This document shows positions 24,923 through 31,457 of a DNA stretch of 45,743 bases, in pieces; position 1 is the first letter of the stretch, and each line of letters starts with the position of its first letter. The notes under the pieces are model-generated. The model was not told the origin of the DNA, did not search any database, and was given only the letters and a program-made list of their open reading frames with translations. The translations under genes were made by a program, and so were the position numbers. The DNA is from Bacillota bacterium (GTDB lineage Bacteria > Bacillota > Clostridia > Oscillospirales > Acutalibacteraceae): assembly GCA_029005175.1 (NCBI GenBank), contig JAQXFQ010000153.1, positions 1 through 45,743 of the forward strand, read 5' to 3'.

Positions 24923-25768
24923 ATGGGCAAAAAAATACTCAAAAGTATCGCTGTTATAGCTGTTACGTTTGCCTTTTCATTTTTGCTCGGCGTGGCATGC
25001 TTTGGCAGACAGTATTATTCAATCATGCCGTTTAACGCTCGGGAAAACTGCACTCTCGGCTTTATTCTTATTGTGATAGCTTCATTAATTACGCTTACTA
25101 CATCGGTTTTTATCCTCAAATATTTCATTTTCTTCACAAAAACTCAGGTTTTGGATGCTAAGGGAAACACCCTGAGTGACAACAGCTCAATCCGAATCGG
25201 TTCCACTAATGTCAAACCGATAGTTGCCGCCTCTGTGACGGCTATGCTCGGAGTTGTCTTTTTTGGCTTCGGCTTCGGCATGATGTTCAGGGAAATTGTC
25301 GTTTACACCTTTTACCTGGCCGCGATTGCGCTGATATTTCTGGCAATTGGATTGATATTCTTTCTTTTCTCGATAATTCATCACAAAATCAGACGCAGAT
25401 TTGCATGGGTAACTTCAGGAGTATGCGCAATATTTGCAGCAATCGTAATTTTTAATATGATACCCGCATTGTGCGACATCAATGTAACCGAAAAAGAGCT
25501 AACCGCCGTTACAGGCACAATATCATCAGTGGCTTCCGACAGCGGTGTTGTTTCGGGTCCGGGTAAGACTGAGGTTGTAATCAAGGGTACTAGCGGCGAA
25601 ACCATTATACTGCGTTACAGCGGTGATACAAATGATCTTGCTGTGGGCAGCAGATATACTTTTTACTATCTGCCCAATACTCGTTTAATAGACAAAATTG
25701 CCCACGCGGAAAATATAAATATTGACTCAGAAACCCACCCGCTTACTACATCTGATAAAAACAAGTAG
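24923..25768 (+). CDS. Multi-pass membrane protein with C-terminal extracytoplasmic domain, unknown function
   Basis: A 281-residue protein that I do not recognise. Hydrophobic segments lie at about 7-27, 44-70, 97-155 (probably two helices) and 168-188. The last 90 residues (from NVTEKELTAVTGTI) are soluble and look like a small beta domain with regular strands (TEVVIKGTSGETIILRYSG, RYTFYYLPNTRLID), similar in style to DUF3592-type domains. The ATG follows AAAGGATG at normal spacing. It is a single-gene unit with its own promoter and a strong terminator shared with the convergent MerR gene. Confidence 0.7.
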   Translation: MGKKILKSIAVIAVTFAFSFLLGVACFGRQYYSIMPFNARENCTLGFILIVIASLITLTTSVFILKYFIFFTKTQVLDAKGNTLSDNSSIRIGSTNVKPIVAASVTAMLGVVFFGFGFGMMFREIVVYTFYLAAIALIFLAIGLIFFLFSIIHHKIRRRFAWVTSGVCAIFAAIVIFNMIPALCDINVTEKELTAVTGTISSVASDSGVVSGPGKTEVVIKGTSGETIILRYSGDTNDLAVGSRYTFYYLPNTRLIDKIAHAENINIDSETHPLTTSDKNK

Positions 25769-25770
25769 CA

Positions 25771-25820
25771 AAAACGCTTTAACCGAACATCAAATCCGGT
25801 TAAAGCGTTTTCGATTTTTT
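25771..25820. terminator. Bidirectional terminator
   Basis: Perfect stem AAAACGCTTTAACCG / CGGTTAAAGCGTTTT with an 11-nt loop and T-rich right flank. It separates the membrane-protein gene (+) from the MerR gene (-). Confidence 0.9.
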
Positions 25821-26553
25821 ATTTGAGATTGTCGCAATAAATTTCTATGGCCTTTGCGGCAAATTCTGCTGTACCGCTGCCGCAGTATTTGTCGATATTC
25901 TCGGTGAATTCATCTCCGCTGCAATACATGATGCCCAAACTGCGGAATATCTCGGGAGTGCAGTTGTAATAATTCTGCGTGATGTATTCGCGAAGCTTTG
26001 CGACCAAGGTCTGCACGCTCTCGCTGTCGGCTGCGGAATCCTTGTTTTCACCGATTTCGGCGAGAATCTTCATCAAACCTTCGCCTGTTGTAATTTTCTC
26101 GCCGTTACTCTTGTCGGCAGTCTTTTCCTCATATTCCTTATATGCATCAGTGCTGCCCCACATTTCTTTCGCCTTTGCGGTGTATTCGTCAATTTTTGTA
26201 GTGCAAAAAGCTGAAAAATCCAAAATTATCTCTCCATTCGTTTGTATTTCACGGGCTAAAGATATTAAATCCTCAATGTGCGCCTTTCGCAGCTCAAGCA
26301 ATTCTATCTGCTGATCAAGTGCCTTTGCACGGTCAAAATCCGGACTTGCCAGGATTTTTTTAATATCTTTCAGAGGAAATTGCAGTTCACGAAACAGCAA
26401 AATTGATTGCAGCCGCTCCAATGCTGTATCGTCATACAGCCTATAGCCTGATTCTGTGACCTGCGTGGGTTTAAGCAGGTCAATTGAGTCATAGTAATGC
26501 AGCGTGCGTACGCTCACGCCGGTCAGACTGCTAACTTCTTTTACGGTTCTCAT
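25819..26553 (-). CDS. MerR-family regulator with TipAS-like drug-binding domain
   Basis: A 244-residue regulator. Residues 1-70 are a MerR winged helix (MRTVKEVSSLTGVSVRTLHYYDSIDLL...SGYRLY), then a coiled-coil dimerisation helix (to about 115). The C-terminal TipAS-type domain (EMWGSTDAYKEYEEKTADKS, LREYITQNYYNCTPEIFRSLG, MYCSGDEFTENIDKYCG) binds thiopeptide-like or other antibiotics in the TipAL family. The upstream promoter has the 19-bp spacer typical of MerR control, so it is probably autoregulated. The AEC transporter lies upstream on the same strand, ending 86 bp away. Confidence 0.93.
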   Translation of the reverse strand: MRTVKEVSSLTGVSVRTLHYYDSIDLLKPTQVTESGYRLYDDTALERLQSILLFRELQFPLKDIKKILASPDFDRAKALDQQIELLELRKAHIEDLISLAREIQTNGEIILDFSAFCTTKIDEYTAKAKEMWGSTDAYKEYEEKTADKSNGEKITTGEGLMKILAEIGENKDSAADSESVQTLVAKLREYITQNYYNCTPEIFRSLGIMYCSGDEFTENIDKYCGSGTAEFAAKAIEIYCDNLK

Positions 26554-26582
26554 TTTACAATCCTCTCTTTCCGTGTGTCATC

Positions 26583-26613
26583 AGTATACAGTATGACGTA
26601 ACGTGGGAGTCAA
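26583..26613 (-). promoter_or_regulatory. MerR-type promoter with 19-bp spacer
   Basis: Minus strand: TTGACT, 19-nt spacer, TATACT. The spacer holds the dyad ACGTTACGT. Overlong spacers with an internal dyad are the hallmark of MerR-activated promoters, so this is probably the autoregulatory site. Confidence 0.75.
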
Positions 26614-26639
26614 GAGTTTTTTTCAAAAAATTTAAAAAA

Positions 26640-27560
26640 TTATAGAAAATTCTGAACAACAGAAACCAGCACCGGCAAGGTTATCATTGAAAATATCGTG
26701 GAGAGTGCCACCATTCGGCTTGCGAGCTGACTGTCGCGGTTATATTTGGCAGCAAACAGCGCGCAGGAGGCCGCCACAGGTGCGCCGCACTGCACTGCAA
26801 GTGTAACTATTTGTTTGTCATTGAGCCAAGGTATGTTCATCACAATCAGCATTACCAGCGCGGGCATAACTATCAGCCTGAGAAATGCCGCAGCATAGCA
26901 TCGAACGTCCTTGAGTGTGCCTATAATGTCGGTCTTTGCCAGGTGTGTGCCGATTATCACCATAGCCAGCGGTGAATTCAAGTCTGCGAGCATTGAAACC
27001 GCGCTCTCCACGGGCGATGGAATGTTCAGTGAAAGCAGAAAAACAGGCATCCCAACTGCCAGACCAAGCACGCAGGGGTTAAATATAGCCTTTTTCACCG
27101 AGAGGCTCTCTCCGGACATCACAGCAACGCCATATGTCCACTGAAACAAATTGAATATCACCAAAAATATTGACGCATAGAGAACCCCCTCCTCTCCGCA
27201 GATAGCTTCTGTCAGAGGTAGTCCCATAAATCCGCAGTTTGAAAAAACAAAACCGAATTTTTGAACAGCGCGGACATTCTCGTCCTTGCCGCGGAATATC
27301 ATAGCCGCGACAATTACACCGAGCAGCATCACAAAGATTCCCGCCACAGCGAATACGCCGATTGCGGAAGCTGTATTGGGATCAAACTTGCGGTCGAAGG
27401 CTTTGATTACGATACACGGTGTTACGGCATAGAGCAGCAGATCCGTCATCTGAGCCGCGCCTGCGTCATTGATGAATTTCACCTTGTACATGCCAAAGCC
27501 TACGCCTATCATAATGAAAAGCGAAAACACCTGTCCGAATACTATTAAAAAACTCTCCAT
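26640..27560 (-). CDS. AEC family transporter (auxin efflux carrier type)
   Basis: A 306-residue membrane protein with about 10 hydrophobic helices. The family signatures are the N-terminal MIGVGFGMYKVKFINDAGAA, the FSNCGFMGLPL segment near residue 107 with the conserved Asn-x-Gly-Phe-x-Gly-x-Pro, SPLAMVIIGTHLAKT near residue 198, and the closing half with GAPVAASCALFAAKYNRDSQ. AEC proteins of bacteria carry malate, malonate or similar acids; the substrate here is unknown. It lies between the MerR gene and a small membrane protein gene, all on the minus strand, with a terminator-like hairpin just upstream. Confidence 0.92.
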   Translation of the reverse strand: MESFLIVFGQVFSLFIMIGVGFGMYKVKFINDAGAAQMTDLLLYAVTPCIVIKAFDRKFDPNTASAIGVFAVAGIFVMLLGVIVAAMIFRGKDENVRAVQKFGFVFSNCGFMGLPLTEAICGEEGVLYASIFLVIFNLFQWTYGVAVMSGESLSVKKAIFNPCVLGLAVGMPVFLLSLNIPSPVESAVSMLADLNSPLAMVIIGTHLAKTDIIGTLKDVRCYAAAFLRLIVMPALVMLIVMNIPWLNDKQIVTLAVQCGAPVAASCALFAAKYNRDSQLASRMVALSTIFSMITLPVLVSVVQNFL

Positions 27561-27597
27561 AAAATAAAAAACTTCCTCTCAAAAATAAACAGCAATA

Positions 27598-27638
27598 ATC
27601 GGAAGCATTTCGCCCCGGAAACGCTCCCGATTTTTTCA
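27598..27638. terminator. Terminator-like hairpin between the 115-residue membrane protein and AEC genes
   Basis: Stem AATCGGAAGCATTTCG / CGGAAACGCTCCCGATT with T-run on the plus-strand side. It should end the minus-strand transcript of the 115-residue gene. Confidence 0.65.
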
Positions 27639-27649
27639 AGCATCAATCG

Positions 27650-27997
27650 TTATTCGTTATTCTCATCTTCACTCTCGTCGGCTTCTTCGCCGTCAATTGA
27701 TTTTCCCCCATCCTGCGGCTCGTCAAATTCGGCCTTTTGTTCAGCGCGTACGTTGTTATAGCTCAGCAGCATATACACAAGAAATACCACCAGCACACCT
27801 CGCGCTGCCCATGAAGTGATCTCACTGTCGGCAAAGCCCTTTATAAATTCGCGGCACAATATGTAAATTCCGCCCAAAGCGGCAAGTATTCCGACCGGAA
27901 TACTCACGGGAGTTGCCTTGCGCAGTTTGGTAAACATAAGCGCCGCGCATGCAAAACAACCGATTGCTATGATAATGTGATAAGGTGAAAATATCAT
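27650..27997 (-). CDS. Small membrane protein, unknown
   Basis: A 115-residue protein with three hydrophobic helices (IIIAIGCFACAALMF; ISIPVGILAALGGIYIL-like region; ARGVLVVFLVYMLLS) and a very acidic C-terminal tail of about 30 residues (DGEEADESEDENNE). I do not recognise the family. It starts at ATG 27997 with a GAGGAGAA site and lies 34 bp after the YozG-like gene, so it is probably co-transcribed with the DUF2975-yozG pair. Confidence 0.65.
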   Translation of the reverse strand: MIFSPYHIIIAIGCFACAALMFTKLRKATPVSIPVGILAALGGIYILCREFIKGFADSEITSWAARGVLVVFLVYMLLSYNNVRAEQKAEFDEPQDGGKSIDGEEADESEDENNE

Positions 27998-28031
27998 GAT
28001 TTCATTCTCCTCAAATTTTCGTTTTTACAGG

Positions 28032-28265
28032 TCAGTCGTCATCGATTTCGTCATCTTCTTCACCGGGGACATATTCCAAAATGTCTCCGGGCTGGCAGTC
28101 AAGCTCCTTGCATATGGCAAGCAGCGTAGAAAATCGGATTGCTTTTGCCCTGTTGTTTTTTAATATAGAAAGATTGGACAGAGTTATGCCGACGCGCGAA
28201 GCCAGCTCTGAGGCTCCGATTTTTCTTTTTGCCATAACTACATCCAGATTAACAATGATCGGCAA
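28032..28265 (-). CDS. YozG-like XRE-family DNA-binding protein
   Basis: A 77-residue Cro/C1-type helix-turn-helix protein. The segments VGITLSNLSILKNNRAKAIR and LLAICKELDCQPGDILEYVP match the YozG subgroup. It starts at TTG with a perfect AAGGAGG at 7 nt. It follows the DUF2975 gene by 17 bp; this two-gene pairing (membrane DUF2975 protein plus small regulator) is frequent in Firmicutes, where the membrane partner may hold or inhibit the regulator. The tail is acidic (EEDDEIDDD). Confidence 0.88.
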   Translation of the reverse strand: MPIIVNLDVVMAKRKIGASELASRVGITLSNLSILKNNRAKAIRFSTLLAICKELDCQPGDILEYVPGEEDDEIDDD

Positions 28266-28282
28266 ATTGGTGTCCTCCTTAC

Positions 28283-28756
28283 TTAGACTGTCAGGTCGTT
28301 TTCTTCTTTATATTTTATGGCAGTCTGGAAAAGATTTGCAAATACAGCAGTCAGCAAAGCAAGCAGCAGGAATATCACTGTAATAATAAGCGGGAAAAAT
28401 GATGAGAGAAATGTTGAAAAAAACTGAACCATTATCGCTATTATCACGCTGCATACACTTATCGCTCTCAGATAGGTGACATTTTTTGCTACGAACGACT
28501 TGCCGCGGCTGATGTTCATGGTGAGCAGCCACGCCAGCACCAGCATTATAAAAATTGGGACGCCTATTGAATACAGCATGGAAATCATGACACGGTGAGT
28601 AGAGGCTGAAATTTCCACGGCGGTGTTTTCAATGTACAAATCAATCAGCCAAGGCAGCCCCACATAAATAACCATACCTATTAATATAATGACGCTTATA
28701 AAGAAGCACGCCATATAGCTCAGATTGATTTTCAAAAAATTTTTTATCTTTTTCAT
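28283..28756 (-). CDS. DUF2975 family membrane protein (YoaS-like)
   Basis: From ATG 28756 (AAAGGA site) the protein has about 157 residues and four hydrophobic helices: MACFFISVIILIGMVIYV, MLYSIGVPIFIMLVLAWLL, YLRAISVCSVIIAIMVQFF and LIITVIFLLLALLTAVFANL. The SRGKSFVAKNVTYLRAIS loop between helices 2 and 3 is the conserved DUF2975 feature. It is paired with the XRE regulator. Function is not established. The track's start at 28816 adds 20 residues without a better ribosome binding site. Confidence 0.85.
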   Translation of the reverse strand: MKKIKNFLKINLSYMACFFISVIILIGMVIYVGLPWLIDLYIENTAVEISASTHRVMISMLYSIGVPIFIMLVLAWLLTMNISRGKSFVAKNVTYLRAISVCSVIIAIMVQFFSTFLSSFFPLIITVIFLLLALLTAVFANLFQTAIKYKEENDLTV

Positions 28757-29310
28757 ATCATTCTGTCCTTTCAATAATTTAATTCTTAATAAAAGTATCA
28801 TGATAAAATTAAGCATATATTTTCAATCTGCGCGCTGATTTCATCAACAGAGTACAAAATTCACTCAAAATATCAACTTACAAAAGATAACATAAAAAAT
28901 TACTAACGAAATACAAAAAAAGTATGTACTATTTTAATTTTTTATATTATAATATTATTAAAAGTGTGATGCGTGTTGAATGTCAGTCGGCAACCGCTTT
29001 TAATGCTTGTTTAAAGAATATCACAAATTTTGTTTCTATTCAAGAGTTCATTGATTAAATCTTGAATAATTTGCATTTTTTTATAAATCATGATGTAGAA
29101 ATCTGCTTTTTAAAAAATGCGCTATTGCACAAACTGAGTCGCTCTATCTTCCTTTTTTTGGAAAATAGGTACAACATAAAAGACGATTTTTTTGCTTCTT
29201 TAAGAGGGAAAGTTGAAAAACGTAGTGCAATATTGACATAATTTAGAGATTATATTCTATCAAGCCGTGCTTCGATTTGTTTGAAGTCACAAATTTCGAG
29301 TAAAAAGTTG
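28757..29310. other. AT-rich intergenic region without recognised gene
   Basis: About 550 bp between the divergent DUF2975 gene and the 84-residue gene. No ORF with a ribosome binding site was seen on either strand. AT-rich promoter-like runs occur near 28940-28960. Nothing more specific can be claimed. Confidence 0.5.
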
Positions 29311-29338
29311 TTGACATTGACGAGAAATGTGTTATAAT
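29311..29338 (+). promoter_or_regulatory. Promoter of the 84-residue protein gene
   Basis: TTGACA, 16-nt spacer, TATAAT. The leader of about 107 nt contains AGGGC / GCCCT (29356-29387), able to form a weak hairpin. Confidence 0.8.
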
Positions 29339-29451
29339 AACAGTGGTGATTGCGAAGGGCGATTTAATGATATGAATTGCAAGCCCTACAGACTGCCTGT
29401 AATCCGCTTTTAAAATTCAGCAATCAAGTATTTTGAAAGGATGATTTTATT

Positions 29452-29706
29452 ATGAGTACAGTATGGTCACTTAGCAATGTTGATGTCAATGAATTCCTTA
29501 CAATTATTGACAAATGCCAGGGTAATATTTATTTGGTAACAGAGGAAGGCGACAAGCTCAACCTCAAGAGCAAGCTTTGCCAGCTCGTAGGCCTTAACAA
29601 GCTCATCGAGGGCGGCATCATCTCCAATGCAACTCTTCTCTGCGAAAACATCAAGGACGAAGAAATTCTTGTAAAGTACAAGCTCTATAAAGTTATCGAG
29701 GACTAA
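29452..29706 (+). CDS. Conserved small protein of clostridial type, unknown function
   Basis: An 84-residue cytoplasmic protein with AAAGGATGA site. The pattern VDVNEFLTIIDKCQGNIYLV, then TEEGDKLNLKSKLCQLVGL and a closing LCENIKDEEILVKYKLYKV, is one I associate with small clostridial proteins often mislabelled 'polyA polymerase'; no catalytic motif for that is present. It looks like a compact alpha/beta fold with two Cys. It has a near-consensus promoter of its own and a long 3' region before the next terminator, so it may be highly expressed. Confidence 0.75.
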   Translation: MSTVWSLSNVDVNEFLTIIDKCQGNIYLVTEEGDKLNLKSKLCQLVGLNKLIEGGIISNATLLCENIKDEEILVKYKLYKVIED

Positions 29707-29984
29707 ATAATATTACGTTTTCCCTTGTGCGGTAGTTTAAAACATTTAAAACAATAATTTTTACAGGAAAGTCTGCAAAAATAAAAACATCACCACTAAC
29801 CGCATGTCTGTTTCTGCTGATGTGCTTTTACATGCGCACGGCATTGATATATATTCAACACGTCATCTCCTTTTTTATTTTCTTTTTATTTTCTTTTTTT
29901 CATTATTGCTTCACCGGTTAAAATGCTGTTTACAATCCCGGCAGCAATTTTTCCAAAACCGATGTTGGCAATCCAATCCCTCTT
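29707..29984 (+). other. Long 3' region after the 84-residue gene
   Basis: About 280 bp with no credible gene. The track ORF at 29804 has no ribosome binding site. One hairpin, GCATGT / ACATGC (about 29802-29838), is visible. It is probably the 3' UTR running to the terminator at 29985. Confidence 0.4.
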
Positions 29985-30034
29985 AAAATTTTAGCTCCCA
30001 AGCCTTCACGGTGGTGGGAGCTAAAATTTTTTCT
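29985..30034 (+). terminator. Intrinsic terminator
   Basis: Perfect 16-bp stem AAAATTTTAGCTCCCA / TGGGAGCTAAAATTTT followed by TT; it ends the transcript of the 84-residue gene before the FMN-binding-like gene. Confidence 0.85.
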
Positions 30035-30127
30035 AAAATATTGCATTTTCATTTGTTTATTAGCAATGCATGTGCTATAATTATCTAAACTATTTTTAAG
30101 ACAGCTAAGATAGCGAGGTTAATCAAA

Positions 30128-30544
30128 ATGAATAAAAGAAAACTTACAATAATCATCTCTATTGTCGCAGTGTCAATAATAGCCGCTGCCCTGATTATTC
30201 CCAACGCAATCTACAGAATGAATGAGAATCTGGTCGAGCAGGAGATTGTTGTGGAAGACATCGATATAAGCTCGCTCAGCGACGATATATACACGGGATC
30301 CTATCAGTCGGGGCATATGTCGGCGGATGTGGAAGTAACCATAGAAAACGGGATGTACTCCTCGATTGTTCTCACGGATTATGCAGGCATAAATCCTTCA
30401 CGCGCCAATAAGGTAATCAATGCCATTATTGAACAGCAGACTATCACACCAAATCAGGGAGACATCGGCACACAGTTCACTGACAAAATCGTGCAGAAAG
30501 CAATTTATTACGCTATCAGGTATCAATATAACACGGCGTCGTAG
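30128..30544 (+). CDS. FMN-binding-domain-like secreted or anchored protein
   Basis: A 138-residue protein. Residues 5-29 are a signal-anchor helix (LTIIISIVAVSIIAAALIIP). The rest resembles FMN_bind domains: DDIYTGSYQSGHMSADVEVT, IENGMYSSIVL, then a helix (ANKVINAIIEQQT) and a final helix with repeated Ala/Tyr. The usual SGAT flavinylation motif is replaced by DIGTQFTDK, so covalent FMN attachment by ApbE is uncertain. RBS GAGGTTAATC precedes the ATG. The DUF1275 gene follows by 20 bp, so the two are probably co-transcribed. Confidence 0.7.
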   Translation: MNKRKLTIIISIVAVSIIAAALIIPNAIYRMNENLVEQEIVVEDIDISSLSDDIYTGSYQSGHMSADVEVTIENGMYSSIVLTDYAGINPSRANKVINAIIEQQTITPNQGDIGTQFTDKIVQKAIYYAIRYQYNTAS

Positions 30545-30564
30545 AATTTTGGAGAGCATTGCAT

Positions 30565-31266
30565 ATGAACAAATTAAAAATCAAAGGACAAGTCTCTGAC
30601 TCGGGGCGATTGGGCACTATTCTGGCCCTTTCCGGCGGATTCATGGACGCTTACACATACATATTGCGCGGGGAAGTATTTGCCAACGCGCAGACGGGCA
30701 ACGTAATTCTGCTGGGAATAAGCGTGTCTGAGGGGCAGTTTTCAATGATTCCTCGTTATCTGGTTCCCATTCTGGCCTTTGCTTCGGGCATAGTTTTTTC
30801 TGAGATAATTAAAAATTGCTTCAAAAACAGAAATTCTATTCATTGGCGTCAGCTCACCATAATCGTGGAATGCCTTATGCTGTTTGTTGTCGGATTTATC
30901 CCGCTTGATTTCAACCTCATTGCAAACAGCCTGATTTCGTTTGCGTGTGGCATACAGGTGCAGAGCTTCCGCAAAATACACGGCTGCCAGATCGCCACCA
31001 CTATGTGCATAGGCAACCTTCGCACAGGCACACAGGCCGCCGTTGAATATTACCGCAGCCGAAAGCCTGAGGACAGAAAAAAGATTTTCCTCTATTACGG
31101 TACGATATTCGCCTTTATGATAGGCGCGATATTAGGAAATATGTGTGTAAAAAAATTCGGCATAAGCGCGATTTGGGTCAGCAGCCTGTTGACATTCATC
31201 GGATTTATAATGATGTTTTACAGCCGGATGGAATGCGGTGATGAAAAATGTGAATTATGCAATTGA
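30565..31266 (+). CDS. DUF1275 (YoaK) family membrane protein
   Basis: A 233-residue membrane protein with about six helices. The family pattern is visible in LALSGGFMDAYTYILRGEVF, ANAQTGNVILLGI, the FACGIQVQSFRKIHGCQIAT segment, MCIGNLRTGTQAAVEY, and closing helices (FAFMIGAILGNMCVKKFG). Its transport role is unknown. It starts at ATG 30565 with GGAGAG upstream; the track's TTG 6 bp earlier is less likely. It follows the FMN-binding-like gene closely and ends at a strong terminator. Confidence 0.9.
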   Translation: MNKLKIKGQVSDSGRLGTILALSGGFMDAYTYILRGEVFANAQTGNVILLGISVSEGQFSMIPRYLVPILAFASGIVFSEIIKNCFKNRNSIHWRQLTIIVECLMLFVVGFIPLDFNLIANSLISFACGIQVQSFRKIHGCQIATTMCIGNLRTGTQAAVEYYRSRKPEDRKKIFLYYGTIFAFMIGAILGNMCVKKFGISAIWVSSLLTFIGFIMMFYSRMECGDEKCELCN

Positions 31267-31267
31267 T

Positions 31268-31328
31268 AAATCAGCCTCACATATGGCTTTTAATAGTCAT
31301 ATGCGGGGCTGATTTTATATTTTTTTAC
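31268..31328 (+). terminator. Intrinsic terminator after the DUF1275 gene
   Basis: Stem AAATCAGCC(T)C.CATATG / CATATG.G(G)GGCTGATTT with AT-rich loop and TTTTTTT downstream. Confidence 0.85.
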
Positions 31329-31356
31329 AATTATTGACTGACAATGATAAAAACAA

Positions 31357-31385
31357 TTGATTTTTTGTGTTAATTGAATTATAAT
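31357..31385 (+). promoter_or_regulatory. Promoter of the large lipoprotein gene
   Basis: TTGATT, 17-nt spacer, TATAAT, about 70 bp upstream of the start codon. Confidence 0.7.
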
Positions 31386-31457
31386 TTATGTATAATTTAT
31401 GTATGTATAAATTTTATTAATATATTTGTCATATCAGAAAGGAGTTTCAATTTAACC

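Noticed and set aside
28757-29310. Possible second large ncRNA in the 550-bp gap
   Set aside because: Unlike 5653-6845, there is no good promoter at its left end, no terminator at its right end and few stable hairpins.
29804-29986. Plus-strand ORF of 60 codons with a hydrophobic stretch
   Set aside because: No ribosome binding site upstream, the hydrophobic run comes from a T-rich tract, and it ends within the left arm of the terminator.
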